DNA of 64,000 bases from Janibacter sp. A1S7 (GTDB lineage: Bacteria; Actinomycetota; Actinomycetes; Actinomycetales; Dermatophilaceae). The translations under genes were made by a program, and so were the position numbers. Location of the stretch: the NCBI RefSeq assembly GCF_037198315.1, contig NZ_CP144913.1, positions 2,418,001-2,482,000 on the forward strand, given 5' to 3'. Below the pieces are notes generated by a model. It was given only the letters and a program-made list of their open reading frames with translations, did not search any database and was not told the DNA's origin. The first letter of the stretch is position 1. Each line of letters starts with the position of its first letter. This document shows positions 1 through 8,215 of the stretch, piece by piece.

Positions 1-1455
1 ACGCTCGAGGCGATGCGTGAGCGGCTCGGGCTCGCCGAGGAGATGCACGAGGTCGGTCTGGACCAGAGCGAGATCAACGTCCTCGCCTCGCCGATGCAGT
101 CGGTGCGCGACGTCTTCGACGTCATGCCGACGGTGACGGCCGATGACTGGGCAACGATCGCGACCCGCATGGCCAAGGTCCCGCGAGCACTCGAGCAGTG
201 GACCGAGTCGCTCAGCTCATCGGCTGACGCGGGACGGATCGCCCCCCGTCGCCAGTACGAGCGGTGCATCGATCAGTGCGCCGACCTGACCGCCCCGGAC
301 GGCTACTACGCGTCCTTCCTCGCCGGCGCGAGGCTGGACGACGGACAGCCGCTGCCGGAGTCGGTCTCCGCGGACCTGCGCCGCTCGGTCGAGGCAGCCG
401 CCGACGGCTACCGCGAGTTGGCCGAGCGGTTGAAGCCGTTGCGGGACAAGGCCCCCCAGGCAGATTCCTGCGGCAGAGAGGATTACCAGCTGCACTCCCG
501 GGTCTTTCTCGGCGCCCGAGTCGACCTCGAGGAGACCTACGCGTGGGGCCAGGCGGAGCTCGCCCGGATCACCGGCGAGATGGCCGCTGTCGCCGAGCAG
601 ATCTCCCCGGGCGCGAGCACCAAGGAAGCCATCGACCTCCTCGATGCCGACCCGCGCTACCGGCTGCACGGCACGCACGCGCTGCAGGCGTGGATGCAGG
701 AGAGGGCGGACGAGGCCATCGAGATGCTCGACCCGCACATGGACATCCCCGAGCCGGTGCGCACGATCGAGTGCATGATCGCGCCCACCGAGACCGGCGG
801 CATCTACTACACCGGCCCGAGCGACGACTTCTCCCGCCCGGGGCGCATGTGGTGGTCGGTCCCCAAGGGCGTCACCGAGTTCGGCACGTGGCGCGAGCTG
901 ACGACCGTCTACCACGAGGGCGTGCCGGGTCACCACCTCCAGATCGGCCAGACCGTCCACCGCAAGGAGTTGCTCAACCGGTGGCGGCGACTGGCCTCGT
1001 GGACCTCGGGGCACGGTGAGGGCTGGGCCCTGTACGCCGAGTGGCTCATGGCCGAGCTGGGCCACATGGACGACCCGGGCAACCGGATGGGCCTCTTGGA
1101 CGGCCAGTCGCTGCGGGCTGCGCGAGTGGTCCTCGACATCGGGGTGCACTGCGGATTCGAGGCGCCGGCCGAGGTCGGTGGTGGCGCGTGGTCCTACGAC
1201 AAGGCGTGGCAGTTCCTCACCGCCCACGCCAACCAGGGTGAGGACTTCCTGCGCTTCGAGCTGGACCGGTATCTCGGGTGGCCGGGTCAGGCCCCGAGCT
1301 ACAAGATCGGCGAGCGGCTGTGGCTGCAGCTGCGCGAGGAGACCGCTCGCCGCGAGGGCGAGGCCTTCGACCTCAGGGCCTTCCACCGTCGCGCCCTGGA
1401 CATCGGCGGTGTCGGCCTGGACACCCTGCGCACGGCGGTCCTGGGGTCCGCCTGA
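1..1455 (+). CDS. DUF885 family protein (5' end outside window)
   Basis: The reading frame is open from base 1, so this is the C-terminal part of a longer protein. The recognisable feature is the HEGVPGHH motif near base 915, the metalloprotease-like signature of the DUF885 family, followed by a conserved HGEGWALYAEWL segment. DUF885 proteins are usually 550-600 residues, so roughly the first 80-120 residues are missing. The sequence suggests a zinc-dependent hydrolase or peptidase; the substrate is unknown. No signal peptide can be judged because the N-terminus is absent. A strong rho-independent terminator follows nine bases after the stop. The family call is secure; the biochemical role is not. 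Confidence 0.85.
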   Translation, partial: TLEAMRERLGLAEEMHEVGLDQSEINVLASPMQSVRDVFDVMPTVTADDWATIATRMAKVPRALEQWTESLSSSADAGRIAPRRQYERCIDQCADLTAPDGYYASFLAGARLDDGQPLPESVSADLRRSVEAAADGYRELAERLKPLRDKAPQADSCGREDYQLHSRVFLGARVDLEETYAWGQAELARITGEMAAVAEQISPGASTKEAIDLLDADPRYRLHGTHALQAWMQERADEAIEMLDPHMDIPEPVRTIECMIAPTETGGIYYTGPSDDFSRPGRMWWSVPKGVTEFGTWRELTTVYHEGVPGHHLQIGQTVHRKELLNRWRRLASWTSGHGEGWALYAEWLMAELGHMDDPGNRMGLLDGQSLRAARVVLDIGVHCGFEAPAEVGGGAWSYDKAWQFLTAHANQGEDFLRFELDRYLGWPGQAPSYKIGERLWLQLREETARREGEAFDLRAFHRRALDIGGVGLDTLRTAVLGSA

Positions 1456-1463
1456 CCACACGA

Positions 1464-1500
1464 CGAAGGGGGTGGGCCCACACCGGGCCCACCCCCTTCG
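1464..1500. terminator. bidirectional terminator built on a CGAAGGGGG inverted pair
   Basis: A perfect 16-base stem (1464-1479 with 1485-1500) closes a 5-base loop between the convergent DUF885 and lipase genes. Both arms begin with the 9-mer CGAAGGGGG, which recurs throughout the window. Confidence 0.85.
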
Positions 1501-1512
1501 CTCATCGCCGGC

Positions 1513-2784
1513 TCAGAGGCGCCAGCAGCTGTTGACCGTGGTGCGGCCGGCGAAGCGCTTCTCGAAGAAGTACATCGACTTCTCGACGTGCGGGATCATG
1601 CCGCCGATGTGTGTCGGGGTCAGACCGGGGTTGAGCGTCACCCGCGAGCCCCGGTCGCACCAGTCGCTGGCGAGCTGCTTGCCGACCTCGAAGGGGATGA
1701 CGTCATCGCCCCAGGCGTGGTTGATCACGACCGGAGCGCTCGGCTGCATCGTGCCGATCCGCTGCTCCTCCACCGCTGAGGCGAAGGGCTCCGTGGCGAG
1801 CAGCTCGGTCAGGTCCAGGCCGCTCTCGGTGTACTGGCCGCTGTCCTTGAAGGCATGGCTGAAGAGGTCGAAGACGCAGTCGCCCTCGACGGCGGCGGCC
1901 ACCTGCTCACCGGCGTCGTTGAGCAAGGGCGCCGGGTCGATGTGCTCGGCCGTGGCGACACCGAGCATGGCGAAGAGCGCGAAGGCGTTGTACAGGCCGC
2001 CGTCGATCGTCGCCCCGACCCTGGCGAGGTCCGCGGGTGGGGCGCCGATCGCGGACCCCCTGATGTCCAACTCGGGAGCGTAGGACGAGGCGAGCTCAGC
2101 GGCCGCGGCTGCGGCACCACCACCCTGCGAGTACCCCATCAGACCGATCGGGTTGTCCGCGTCCACGTCGTCGCCCGCCAGCTGCTGCGCGGCCCGGGCC
2201 ATGTCGAGGGAGGCATGGCCCTGGGCGGCGCGGACCATGTAGGTGTGCGTCCCGGGAGTGCCCAGCCCCTGGTAGTCGGTCATGGCGACCGCGTAGCCGC
2301 GCGAGACGGCCCGGGCGATGCCGATCCCCTCGTACTCGACGAGCTCCTCCATCTGGCGTGAGGGCGCACACGTGTCGGCGATCCCCTGCGTGCCGGCCGT
2401 GTACGAGATCAACGGTCGCCCGGAGGAGCCCACGTAGTCACTCGTCGGCACGAAGACGGTGCCGGTCACGGCGATCGGCACCCCGTCGGCGTCGGTCGAG
2501 GAGTACATCATCCGGGTGGCGGTGACGACGCGGGAGGACAGACCCAACGGGTCGAGCAGGAAGCTGGCCGGCTCGGTGCGGATGACCGTCCCGGGCGTGC
2601 TCGGGATCTGCGCCGGCGGCTCGTAGAAGTCGGGACGCCCCGGCTCCGGCGTGTCGGTGAGGGTGCTGGCACCCGCCGTGCCGGGGACGTCTCCCGGGCC
2701 GGCCTGGGCTGTACCGGCCAGGGGCACGGTGATGGCGATCGCGAGCGTGGCCGCTGCGGCAGACCGCTTGGCGAGGGAACTCAT
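1513..2784 (-). CDS. secreted lipase of the LIP (secretory lipase) family
   Basis: A 423-residue alpha/beta hydrolase. The N-terminus is a classical signal peptide (MSSLAKR, a hydrophobic stretch, then an AQA-type cleavage site near residue 28), so it is predicted to be exported. The nucleophile elbow GYSQGGG lies near residue 200. The overall layout (N-terminal cap, YTAGTQG, TDYQGLG, NHAWGDDVIPF near the end) matches the LIP family known from Candida and Actinobacteria. It probably hydrolyses esters or triglycerides outside the cell. The start at 2784 is chosen because the signal peptide begins there. It is divergent from maf and convergent with the DUF885 gene. Substrate preference cannot be read from the sequence. 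Confidence 0.85.
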   Translation of the reverse strand: MSSLAKRSAAAATLAIAITVPLAGTAQAGPGDVPGTAGASTLTDTPEPGRPDFYEPPAQIPSTPGTVIRTEPASFLLDPLGLSSRVVTATRMMYSSTDADGVPIAVTGTVFVPTSDYVGSSGRPLISYTAGTQGIADTCAPSRQMEELVEYEGIGIARAVSRGYAVAMTDYQGLGTPGTHTYMVRAAQGHASLDMARAAQQLAGDDVDADNPIGLMGYSQGGGAAAAAAELASSYAPELDIRGSAIGAPPADLARVGATIDGGLYNAFALFAMLGVATAEHIDPAPLLNDAGEQVAAAVEGDCVFDLFSHAFKDSGQYTESGLDLTELLATEPFASAVEEQRIGTMQPSAPVVINHAWGDDVIPFEVGKQLASDWCDRGSRVTLNPGLTPTHIGGMIPHVEKSMYFFEKRFAGRTTVNSCWRL

Positions 2785-2919
2785 GGACGTCCTGTCTGTG
2801 GCGGGAGCGAGATCCCCCGACCGGGCAGGGGGCTGACCCCGGACACGGGTGACCTCATCACTGGGTGGGGATAAGTTACCGACTGGTCACCTCGCCGGCA
2901 ACCGGAGGATGATGTCCTC

Positions 2920-3540
2920 ATGCACCCGCTCGTCCTCGCCTCCGCGTCCCCCGCCCGCCTCGGCCTGCTGCGCGCCAGTGGCCTCGACCCGCAGGTCGTG
3001 GTCAGCGAAGTCGACGAGGACGCGGTCGAGTCCCGGGCCCGGCAGCAGGACCCACGCCTCTCCCCCGCGGGTCTGGCCCAGGTGCTGGCGGAGGCGAAGG
3101 GGGCAGCCGTCCGGGACCGCCTGGCCGGGGACCACCGGCTCGTGCTCGCCTGCGACTCGGTGCTCGAGTTCGACGGCGCCGTCCACGGCAAGCCCGGCAC
3201 GGTCGAGCTCGCCCGCCGTCGATGGCAGGAGGTGCGCGGCAGGACCGGCACACTGCACACCGGGCACTGGATCGTCGACCCGGTCAGCGGACGGACCGCG
3301 GGTGCCCCGGCACAGGCAACAGTGCACTTCGCCGACGTCACCGACGCCGAGCTCGAGGGGTACCTTGCCACCGGCGAGCCGCTGCACGTCGCCGGTGGCT
3401 TCACGCTCGACGGGCTGGGCGCCCCCTTCGTCGACTCGATCGAGGGGCACCCCAGCACCGTGGTCGGACTGTGCCTGCCGCTGCTGCGGCAGCTGCTGAT
3501 CGACCTCGACGTCGCGTGGTGGGACATCGCCTCCGCCTGA
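2920..3540 (+). CDS. maf: Maf family nucleoside triphosphate pyrophosphatase
   Basis: A 206-residue cytosolic protein starting MHPLVLASASPARLGLL, the Maf signature in which SASPAR replaces the more usual SxSPRR. Later motifs are ACDSVLEFDG followed by GKP, the KPGT-type loop, and a C-terminal GGFTLDGLGAPFVDSIEGHPSTVVGLCLP segment typical of the family (shown here as landmarks, read between residues 160 and 190). Maf proteins hydrolyse dTTP, UTP or modified NTPs to the monophosphate and are implicated in house-cleaning and septum control. In M. tuberculosis maf also sits near acc genes, as here. The ATG at 2920 gives the standard length. The substrate subgroup is not assigned. Confidence 0.92.
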   Translation: MHPLVLASASPARLGLLRASGLDPQVVVSEVDEDAVESRARQQDPRLSPAGLAQVLAEAKGAAVRDRLAGDHRLVLACDSVLEFDGAVHGKPGTVELARRRWQEVRGRTGTLHTGHWIVDPVSGRTAGAPAQATVHFADVTDAELEGYLATGEPLHVAGGFTLDGLGAPFVDSIEGHPSTVVGLCLPLLRQLLIDLDVAWWDIASA

Positions 3541-3544
3541 CCCG

Positions 3545-3587
3545 CCGAGGGGCGACGGTGTCCTCACCGGTCACCACCGCCCCTCGG
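3545..3587. terminator. hairpin between convergent maf and subtilase genes
   Basis: Arms at 3545-3560 and 3575-3587 pair as CCGAGGGGCG..CGGTG with CACCGCCCCTCGG, leaving a two-base bulge. The position just after the maf stop and just before the end of the minus-strand protease gene suits a shared terminator. Confidence 0.65.
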
Positions 3588-3601
3588 CCTCGAGCAGCCC
3601 G

Positions 3602-4684
3602 TCAGGACACGGGTGTGCCCACGGCGGCCTCCGCGTCGACGATGCCCCTTCCGTACATGAGGGTCGCCCCACCGCGGGTCCCCAGCAAGGGGTGCCGCGC
3701 AGTGGTGAGCATCGCGTCCTCGACGCCGGCCATGGACCGCCCCTGGCCGTAGAGCAGGGCCGCGACCCCGGCGACGTGCGGGGTCGCCATCGAGGTACCC
3801 GCGTAGGCGTCGTAGTCCGCGCCGCCGCACTCCGGCGTGCCGGTACCGCGCGGGACGGTGGAGATGATGTTGTCCTCGCAGGGGCCACCGAGCGGATTGC
3901 CGGAGCCGCCCGGAGCGGCCACGGACTTGCCGCTGAGCTTGATCGGCAGCTCGGAGAAGTACGACTTGAGCTCGGTGCGATCCGTCGCCCCGACGCAGAT
4001 CGAGTCGCTGTTGAAGGCAGGGTCGTTGCACAGCAGGGTCGAGGTGTTGCCGGCCGCCGCGACCGTCAGCGTCCCCCGGCCACGGGCGTACTCGATGGCG
4101 TCGATGGTCGTCGTGTCCAGGCCCAGTGCGCCGATCAGCTGCAGGCCCGGCAGGCTGCCGAGGCTGAGGTTGATGACGTCCGCGCCGTTGTCGGCCGCCC
4201 AGCGGATGCCCTCGGCGATGTCGGCGTTGGTGCCCGCGCCGTCCTCGAGCACCTTGATCGGCATGATCCTCGCGTCCGGGGCGACCCCTGCGATGCCCAC
4301 CCGGTTGTCGGCGACGGCGGCGATCGTGCCGGCGACATGGGTGCCGTGGGAGTCGGTCGCCTGGCCGACACCGTCGACGCCCTTCCACCCCCCGTCACCG
4401 CAGGGACCCTCGTGACCGTCCTCGCAGACGAACGTCGCTCCGGGGACGAGCTGGCCGGCCAGGTCCGGGTGGCCCAGGTCGACGCCGGTGTCGACGACCG
4501 CGACGGTCGCCCCGCCACCGGTGGACTCGCTCCAGGACTGCTCGGCATGGATCTGGTCGAGCCCCCACAGCTCGGGGCGAAGGGGGTCGCTGGTCGCCGC
4601 GCTCGCGGCGCCGGCGGTGGCCACGAGACCGATCGCGCTGGTGGCGGCCGCCAGGGGCGCGGCCCATCGGATGCTGCGCTGCAT
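3602..4684 (-). CDS. secreted subtilisin-like serine protease (S8)
   Basis: A 360-residue precursor with a signal peptide (MQRSIRWAAPLAAATSA, then a cleavage site near GAASAA). All three catalytic motifs are present in order: Asp in VVDTGVDLGHPDL (near residue 68), His in HGTHVAGTIA (near 115) and Ser in GTSMATPHVAG (near 295). The oxyanion-loop sequence AAAGN is also visible. There is no long propeptide; the mature chain begins almost at once after the signal, and there is no C-terminal anchor, so it is probably released. Four cysteines (CEDGHEGPCGDG and CNDPAFNSDSIC regions) could form disulfides. Role inferred: extracellular protein degradation. Confidence 0.93.
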   Translation of the reverse strand: MQRSIRWAAPLAAATSAIGLVATAGAASAATSDPLRPELWGLDQIHAEQSWSESTGGGATVAVVDTGVDLGHPDLAGQLVPGATFVCEDGHEGPCGDGGWKGVDGVGQATDSHGTHVAGTIAAVADNRVGIAGVAPDARIMPIKVLEDGAGTNADIAEGIRWAADNGADVINLSLGSLPGLQLIGALGLDTTTIDAIEYARGRGTLTVAAAGNTSTLLCNDPAFNSDSICVGATDRTELKSYFSELPIKLSGKSVAAPGGSGNPLGGPCEDNIISTVPRGTGTPECGGADYDAYAGTSMATPHVAGVAALLYGQGRSMAGVEDAMLTTARHPLLGTRGGATLMYGRGIVDAEAAVGTPVS

Positions 4685-4750
4685 GGGTGGAACCTCCGTC
4701 AGGGGTGCGACGAAGCAGGTCTCCGCCGCGTGCTACCCGAAGGTAACAAT

Positions 4751-4785
4751 GGTGGGCCGACCTCGCAGTGCGAGATCGGCCCACC
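4751..4785 (-). terminator. terminator after the accD-type gene
   Basis: Arms 4751-4765 and 4771-4785 pair over 14 of 15 positions around a 5-base loop. Read on the minus strand, a T-containing tract (ATTGTTACC) follows. It lies 20 bases past the end of the carboxyltransferase gene. Confidence 0.75.
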
Positions 4786-4804
4786 CCGGCAGGTGCGCGC
4801 AGGG

Positions 4805-6370
4805 TCACACCGGCGGGATGTCCCGACGACGGGTGGAGAAGGTGCGCTCCCGACCACGGGCATGCCGCAACCGCGCGAGGAGCTCGTCGCGCAGGTGCTC
4901 GGGCTCGGTCACCTGGTCGAGGACGAGATCGGCGGCCAGCCGCTCGAGGTCGACGTCCTCCTCGTACTCCGCCCGCTTCGCCGCGATGAACTCATCCCGC
5001 GCTGCTTCACCCTGCTCGGCCTCGACCTGCGCGATCTTGTTGGCGTAGACGGCGTTGACGGCGGCCTCGGGACCCATGACCGCGATCCGCGCCGTCGGCA
5101 GGGCGATCGTCGCGTCGGGCGCGAAACCGGGTCCGCCCATCGCGTACAGGCCGGCGCCGTAGGCCTTGCGGACCACGACGCAGAACTGGGGCACGGTGGC
5201 CGACGAGACGGCCGAGACCATCTTCGCACCGTGGCGGATGATGCCGCCGCGCTCGACCTCGGAGCCGATCATGAACCCCGGCACGTCGGCCAGGTAGATC
5301 AGCGGGATCGAGTAGGCGTCGCACAGCCAGATGAAGCGCGATGCCTTGTCCGCGCTGTCGGTGAACAGGACACCGCCCTTGGCCATCGAGTTGTTGGCGA
5401 CGATGCCGACGGTCTCACCGTTCATCCGACCGAGACCGACGACGAGCTCCGGGGCGAAGAGCTCCTTGACCTCGAAGAAGGAGTCGTCGTCGACCAGTCC
5501 GTCGATGACGTCGTGGACGTCGAAGGGCTGCGACTCCCGCTCGGGGATGGTCTCCTGGGTCAGCTGCGCCGCCGGGGCCTCGGCCGCGTACGACGGCACC
5601 TCGCTGTGCCAGTTGAGCGGTAGGTAGCTCAGCCAGATCCGGGCCGTCTCGATGGCCTCGGTGTCGTCGGCGACGAGGACATCACCGACACCGCTGACGG
5701 TGCAGTGCATCCGGGCACCGCCCATCTCCTCCAGCGAGACCTTCTCCCCGACGACCATCTCGGCCATGCGCGGACTGCCCAGGTACATGGAGGCATTGCC
5801 CTCGACCATGATCACCAGGTCGGTGAAGGAGGGGATGTAGGCGCCCCCGGCCGCACTCGGACCGAAGAGGCAGCACACCTGGGGCACCTTCCCGGAGAGC
5901 GCCACCTGGTTGTGGAAGATGCGCCCGGCTCCCCGTCGTCCGGGGAACATCTCCACCTGGTCGGTGATCCGCGCACCGGCGGAGTCAACCATCCAGAAGA
6001 CGGGCAGTTCCTCACGCAGGGCCGACTCCGTGGCCCGCACGATCTTCTCCACCGTGCGAGCGCCCCACGAACCGGCCTTGACCGTCGGGTCGTTCGCGAT
6101 GATGATCACCGGTCGCTCGTCGACGAGACCGCGTCCGGTGATCACACCGTCGGCGGGCAGGTTCGAGGCAAGGGCGTTGGCGTAGCGCCCGTCCTCGACG
6201 AAGGAGCCCTCGTCGACGAGCAGCGCGATGCGGTCGCGGACGTAGAGCTTGTTCTGCGACTCGAGCTTGGCGGCGGCCTTCTCTGTCGGTCGCTCGGAGG
6301 CCTCGTGGGCCTGCGCCATCCGCTGACGGACGTCCTCGACCTTGGGGTCGAGTGGATACGGGGTGGACAT
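4805..6370 (-). CDS. acyl-CoA carboxylase, carboxyltransferase (beta) subunit
   Basis: A 521-residue biotin-dependent carboxyltransferase that moves the carboxyl group from biotin to an acyl-CoA. Visible landmarks are the N-half crotonase-like core (DGVITGRG, SAGARI, GPSAAGGAYIP, EEMGGARMH) and the C-half core (FEVKELFAPELVVGLGR, ADVPGFMIG, KAYGAGLYAMGG). The start is the ATG at 6370, preceded by an AGGGAG Shine-Dalgarno sequence; a longer open frame upstream overlaps the dehydrogenase gene in another frame and is not coding. The gene lies 14 bases after an acyl-CoA dehydrogenase under a LiuR-like regulator, which favours branched-chain amino acid or fatty acid breakdown (methylcrotonyl-CoA-type or propionyl-CoA-type). 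No biotin carboxylase is in the same operon; the one at 17363 could be its partner. Confidence 0.9.
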   Translation of the reverse strand: MSTPYPLDPKVEDVRQRMAQAHEASERPTEKAAAKLESQNKLYVRDRIALLVDEGSFVEDGRYANALASNLPADGVITGRGLVDERPVIIIANDPTVKAGSWGARTVEKIVRATESALREELPVFWMVDSAGARITDQVEMFPGRRGAGRIFHNQVALSGKVPQVCCLFGPSAAGGAYIPSFTDLVIMVEGNASMYLGSPRMAEMVVGEKVSLEEMGGARMHCTVSGVGDVLVADDTEAIETARIWLSYLPLNWHSEVPSYAAEAPAAQLTQETIPERESQPFDVHDVIDGLVDDDSFFEVKELFAPELVVGLGRMNGETVGIVANNSMAKGGVLFTDSADKASRFIWLCDAYSIPLIYLADVPGFMIGSEVERGGIIRHGAKMVSAVSSATVPQFCVVVRKAYGAGLYAMGGPGFAPDATIALPTARIAVMGPEAAVNAVYANKIAQVEAEQGEAARDEFIAAKRAEYEEDVDLERLAADLVLDQVTEPEHLRDELLARLRHARGRERTFSTRRRDIPPV

Positions 6371-6384
6371 GTCGCTCCCTTCGC

Positions 6385-7581
6385 TCAGACCGACAGACCG
6401 AGGTGACGGGCGATGACCATCCGCTGGACCTCGGAGGTGCCCTCGCCGATCTCGAGGATCTTGGCATCGCGGTAGAAGCGAGCCACGGGGTACTCCTCGA
6501 TGAATCCGTTGCCACCGAAGATCTGCGTGGCGGTGCGCGTGGCGCTCACCGCCGCCTCGGAGGTGTAGAGCTTGGCGATGGCCGCGGCCTTGGCGACCTC
6601 CTTCGTCGAGCGACGACCCCGATCGGCCTCGTCCTTCAACCAGGCCGCCTTGTAGGTCAGCACGCGGGAGGTCTCGGCCATGACGGCCAGGTCGGAGATC
6701 TGGAAGGAGACGCCTTGGTTGGCCCCGATCGGGCGGCCGAAGGAGGTGCGGGTGTTCGCGTACTCCGTGGCGAGCTCGAGCATTCGCTGGGTCAGGCCGG
6801 CGGCGAGGGCGGAGATGGCGATCCGGCCGTCGTCGAGGGTCTTGAGGAACTGGCGGAAGCCCTTGCCCTCCTCCCCCACGAGGTTCCCCGAGGGAACCCG
6901 GCAGTCGGAGAAGCCCAGACCGTGCGTGTCGGAGATGTGCCAGCCGAGCTTGTCGTAGGGCTCCTCGACCGTGAAGCCGGGGGTGCCGCTCGGCACGATG
7001 ATCGCCGAGATCTGCGCCCGGCCGTCCTCGCTCGTGCCGGTGCGGGCGGTCACGGTCACCAGGGAGGTGATGTCGGTCCCGGAGTTGGTGATGAAGGACT
7101 TGGCGCCGTTGATGACCCACTCGTCGCCCTCGCGCTTGGCGGTGGTGCGGGTGCCGCCCGCGTCGGACCCGGCGTCGGGCTCGGTCAGACCGAAGCCGGC
7201 GAGCGCACGACCCGCGACGAGGTCGGGCAACCACCGGTCCCGCTGCTCGTCGTCACCGAAGGACAGGATCGGGTTGATGCCCAGACCCACGCCCGCGGAG
7301 AGGGTGATGCCGATCGACTGGTCGACGCGCCCCAGCTCCTCGATCGCCACGCACAGTGCGGTGAAGTCGGACTGGACCACGCCGTCGACGGTCTCGGCGG
7401 AGCCACCCCAGCGCTCGGGGACGACGAGGCCGAAGAAGCCCATCTCCCCCATCTTGTGCACGACCTCCAGCGGCAGGTGGTGCTCCTTGTCCCACTGCGC
7501 GACGTGCGGCTCGACCTCGCTCTCGGCGAAGTCGCGCACCGCGGCGCGGAAGTCCTCGTGGTCCTGCGAGAGCTCGAACAT
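6385..7581 (-). CDS. acyl-CoA dehydrogenase
   Basis: A 398-residue FAD flavoprotein that introduces the alpha-beta double bond in acyl-CoA. The sequence contains the family landmarks: FGLTEPDAGSDAGGT (substrate/FAD loop), the ITNSGTD region, RTSFGRPIGANQGVSFQ and the C-terminal QIFGGNGFIEEYPVARFYRD. The catalytic-base position reads EIGEGTSEV, so the glutamate is in the place used by short/medium and short-branched chain dehydrogenases, not moved as in isovaleryl-CoA dehydrogenase. The start at 7581 (MFELSQDHEDF) fits the family's usual beginning; the open frame extends further but that part overlaps the operator. It is the first gene of an operon with the downstream carboxyltransferase. Confidence 0.92.
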   Translation of the reverse strand: MFELSQDHEDFRAAVRDFAESEVEPHVAQWDKEHHLPLEVVHKMGEMGFFGLVVPERWGGSAETVDGVVQSDFTALCVAIEELGRVDQSIGITLSAGVGLGINPILSFGDDEQRDRWLPDLVAGRALAGFGLTEPDAGSDAGGTRTTAKREGDEWVINGAKSFITNSGTDITSLVTVTARTGTSEDGRAQISAIIVPSGTPGFTVEEPYDKLGWHISDTHGLGFSDCRVPSGNLVGEEGKGFRQFLKTLDDGRIAISALAAGLTQRMLELATEYANTRTSFGRPIGANQGVSFQISDLAVMAETSRVLTYKAAWLKDEADRGRRSTKEVAKAAAIAKLYTSEAAVSATRTATQIFGGNGFIEEYPVARFYRDAKILEIGEGTSEVQRMVIARHLGLSV

Positions 7582-7631
7582 GCCCGACCTTTCCCGGCGC
7601 CCCGGCGTCTTCGCCGACGTCGCGCCACTGC

Positions 7632-7653
7632 TTGACGTTGACGTCAACGTAAA
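7632..7653. promoter_or_regulatory. palindromic MerR/LiuR-type operator
   Basis: The core ACGTTGACGTCAACGT (7635-7650) is a perfect 16-base palindrome and extends to 22 bases (TTGACGT at one end, ACGTAAA at the other) with one mismatched pair. It lies between the divergent dehydrogenase and MerR genes and contains a TTGACG -35-like hexamer. From memory it resembles LiuR sites described in proteobacteria for branched-chain amino acid genes. Confidence 0.75.
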
Positions 7654-7655
7654 GC

Positions 7656-8108
7656 ATGATTCCCGACATGACAAGCCCGGCGAAGGGAGCAGCCCGCCCG
7701 GGGACCGGTGGGTCCCGGGGCGAGCGCGCGCCCGCGGGCCGGACCTGGACGATCCGGGAGATCGCCGACGAGTTCGGTATCACCACCCGCACGGTGCGCC
7801 ACTACGAGGACATCGGCCTGCTCTCCCCCGAGCGGGTCGGCACGACCCGGGTCTTCCACCGGCGCGAGCGCACCCGGCTGTCGTTGATCCTGCGCGGTCG
7901 ACGGCTCGGCTTCCCGCTGGACGAGATCGCCACGATCGTCAACCTCTACGACGTCCCGCGCGGCAAGCGCAGTCAGCTGGAGTACGTCCTCGCGCAGATC
8001 GACGAGCGCCGCGAGGACCTCGAGCAGCGCCGTCGCGACATCGAGGACGCCCTGACCGAGCTCGACGGATTCGAGCGCCGCTGCCGCGACGAGCTCGACG
8101 CCCTCTGA
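7656..8108 (+). CDS. MerR family regulator, LiuR-like
   Basis: A protein of up to 150 residues with an N-terminal winged helix-turn-helix (WTIREIADEFGITTRTVRHY, about residues 30-50), a wing containing GTTRVFHRRERTRL, and a C-terminal coiled coil (ERREDLEQRRRDIEDALTEL). No cysteines are positioned for metal binding, so it belongs with the organic-effector MerR group; LiuR controls leucine/isovalerate catabolism. It is divergent from the acyl-CoA dehydrogenase-carboxyltransferase operon, and the shared operator lies directly before it. The ATG at 7656 is two bases from the operator; ATG 7668 (MTSPAKG) is an alternative start. The effector is inferred, not seen. Confidence 0.85.
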   Translation: MIPDMTSPAKGAARPGTGGSRGERAPAGRTWTIREIADEFGITTRTVRHYEDIGLLSPERVGTTRVFHRRERTRLSLILRGRRLGFPLDEIATIVNLYDVPRGKRSQLEYVLAQIDERREDLEQRRRDIEDALTELDGFERRCRDELDAL

Positions 8109-8129
8109 GCGAGACCCCGGGCCACCGAT

Positions 8130-8177
8130 GACGTGGACATCGAGTGGGGGCGCGGCACAACCACGTCCTCACTCGAT
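8130..8177. terminator. possible hairpin between convergent merR and SDR genes
   Basis: Two competing pairings are possible: GACGTGG (8130-8136) with CCACGTC (8161-8167), and ATCGAGTG (8139-8146) with CACTCGAT (8170-8177). A short T-rich tract follows on the plus strand. Mutually exclusive structures make the exact form uncertain. Confidence 0.4.
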
Positions 8178-8215
8178 TTCTCCGTCCGGCGGCGGGGACG
8201 CCCTCCCCCGTCGCA

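Noticed and set aside
217..1461. Long minus-strand open frame of 414 codons opposite the DUF885 gene
   Set aside because: Pro/Arg/Ala/Leu-rich composition without any motif; a shadow of high-G+C coding DNA.
6371..7234. N-terminal extension of the carboxyltransferase frame reaching into the dehydrogenase gene
   Set aside because: It is arginine-rich, overlaps a clear dehydrogenase in another frame, and an ATG with Shine-Dalgarno sequence exists at 6370.
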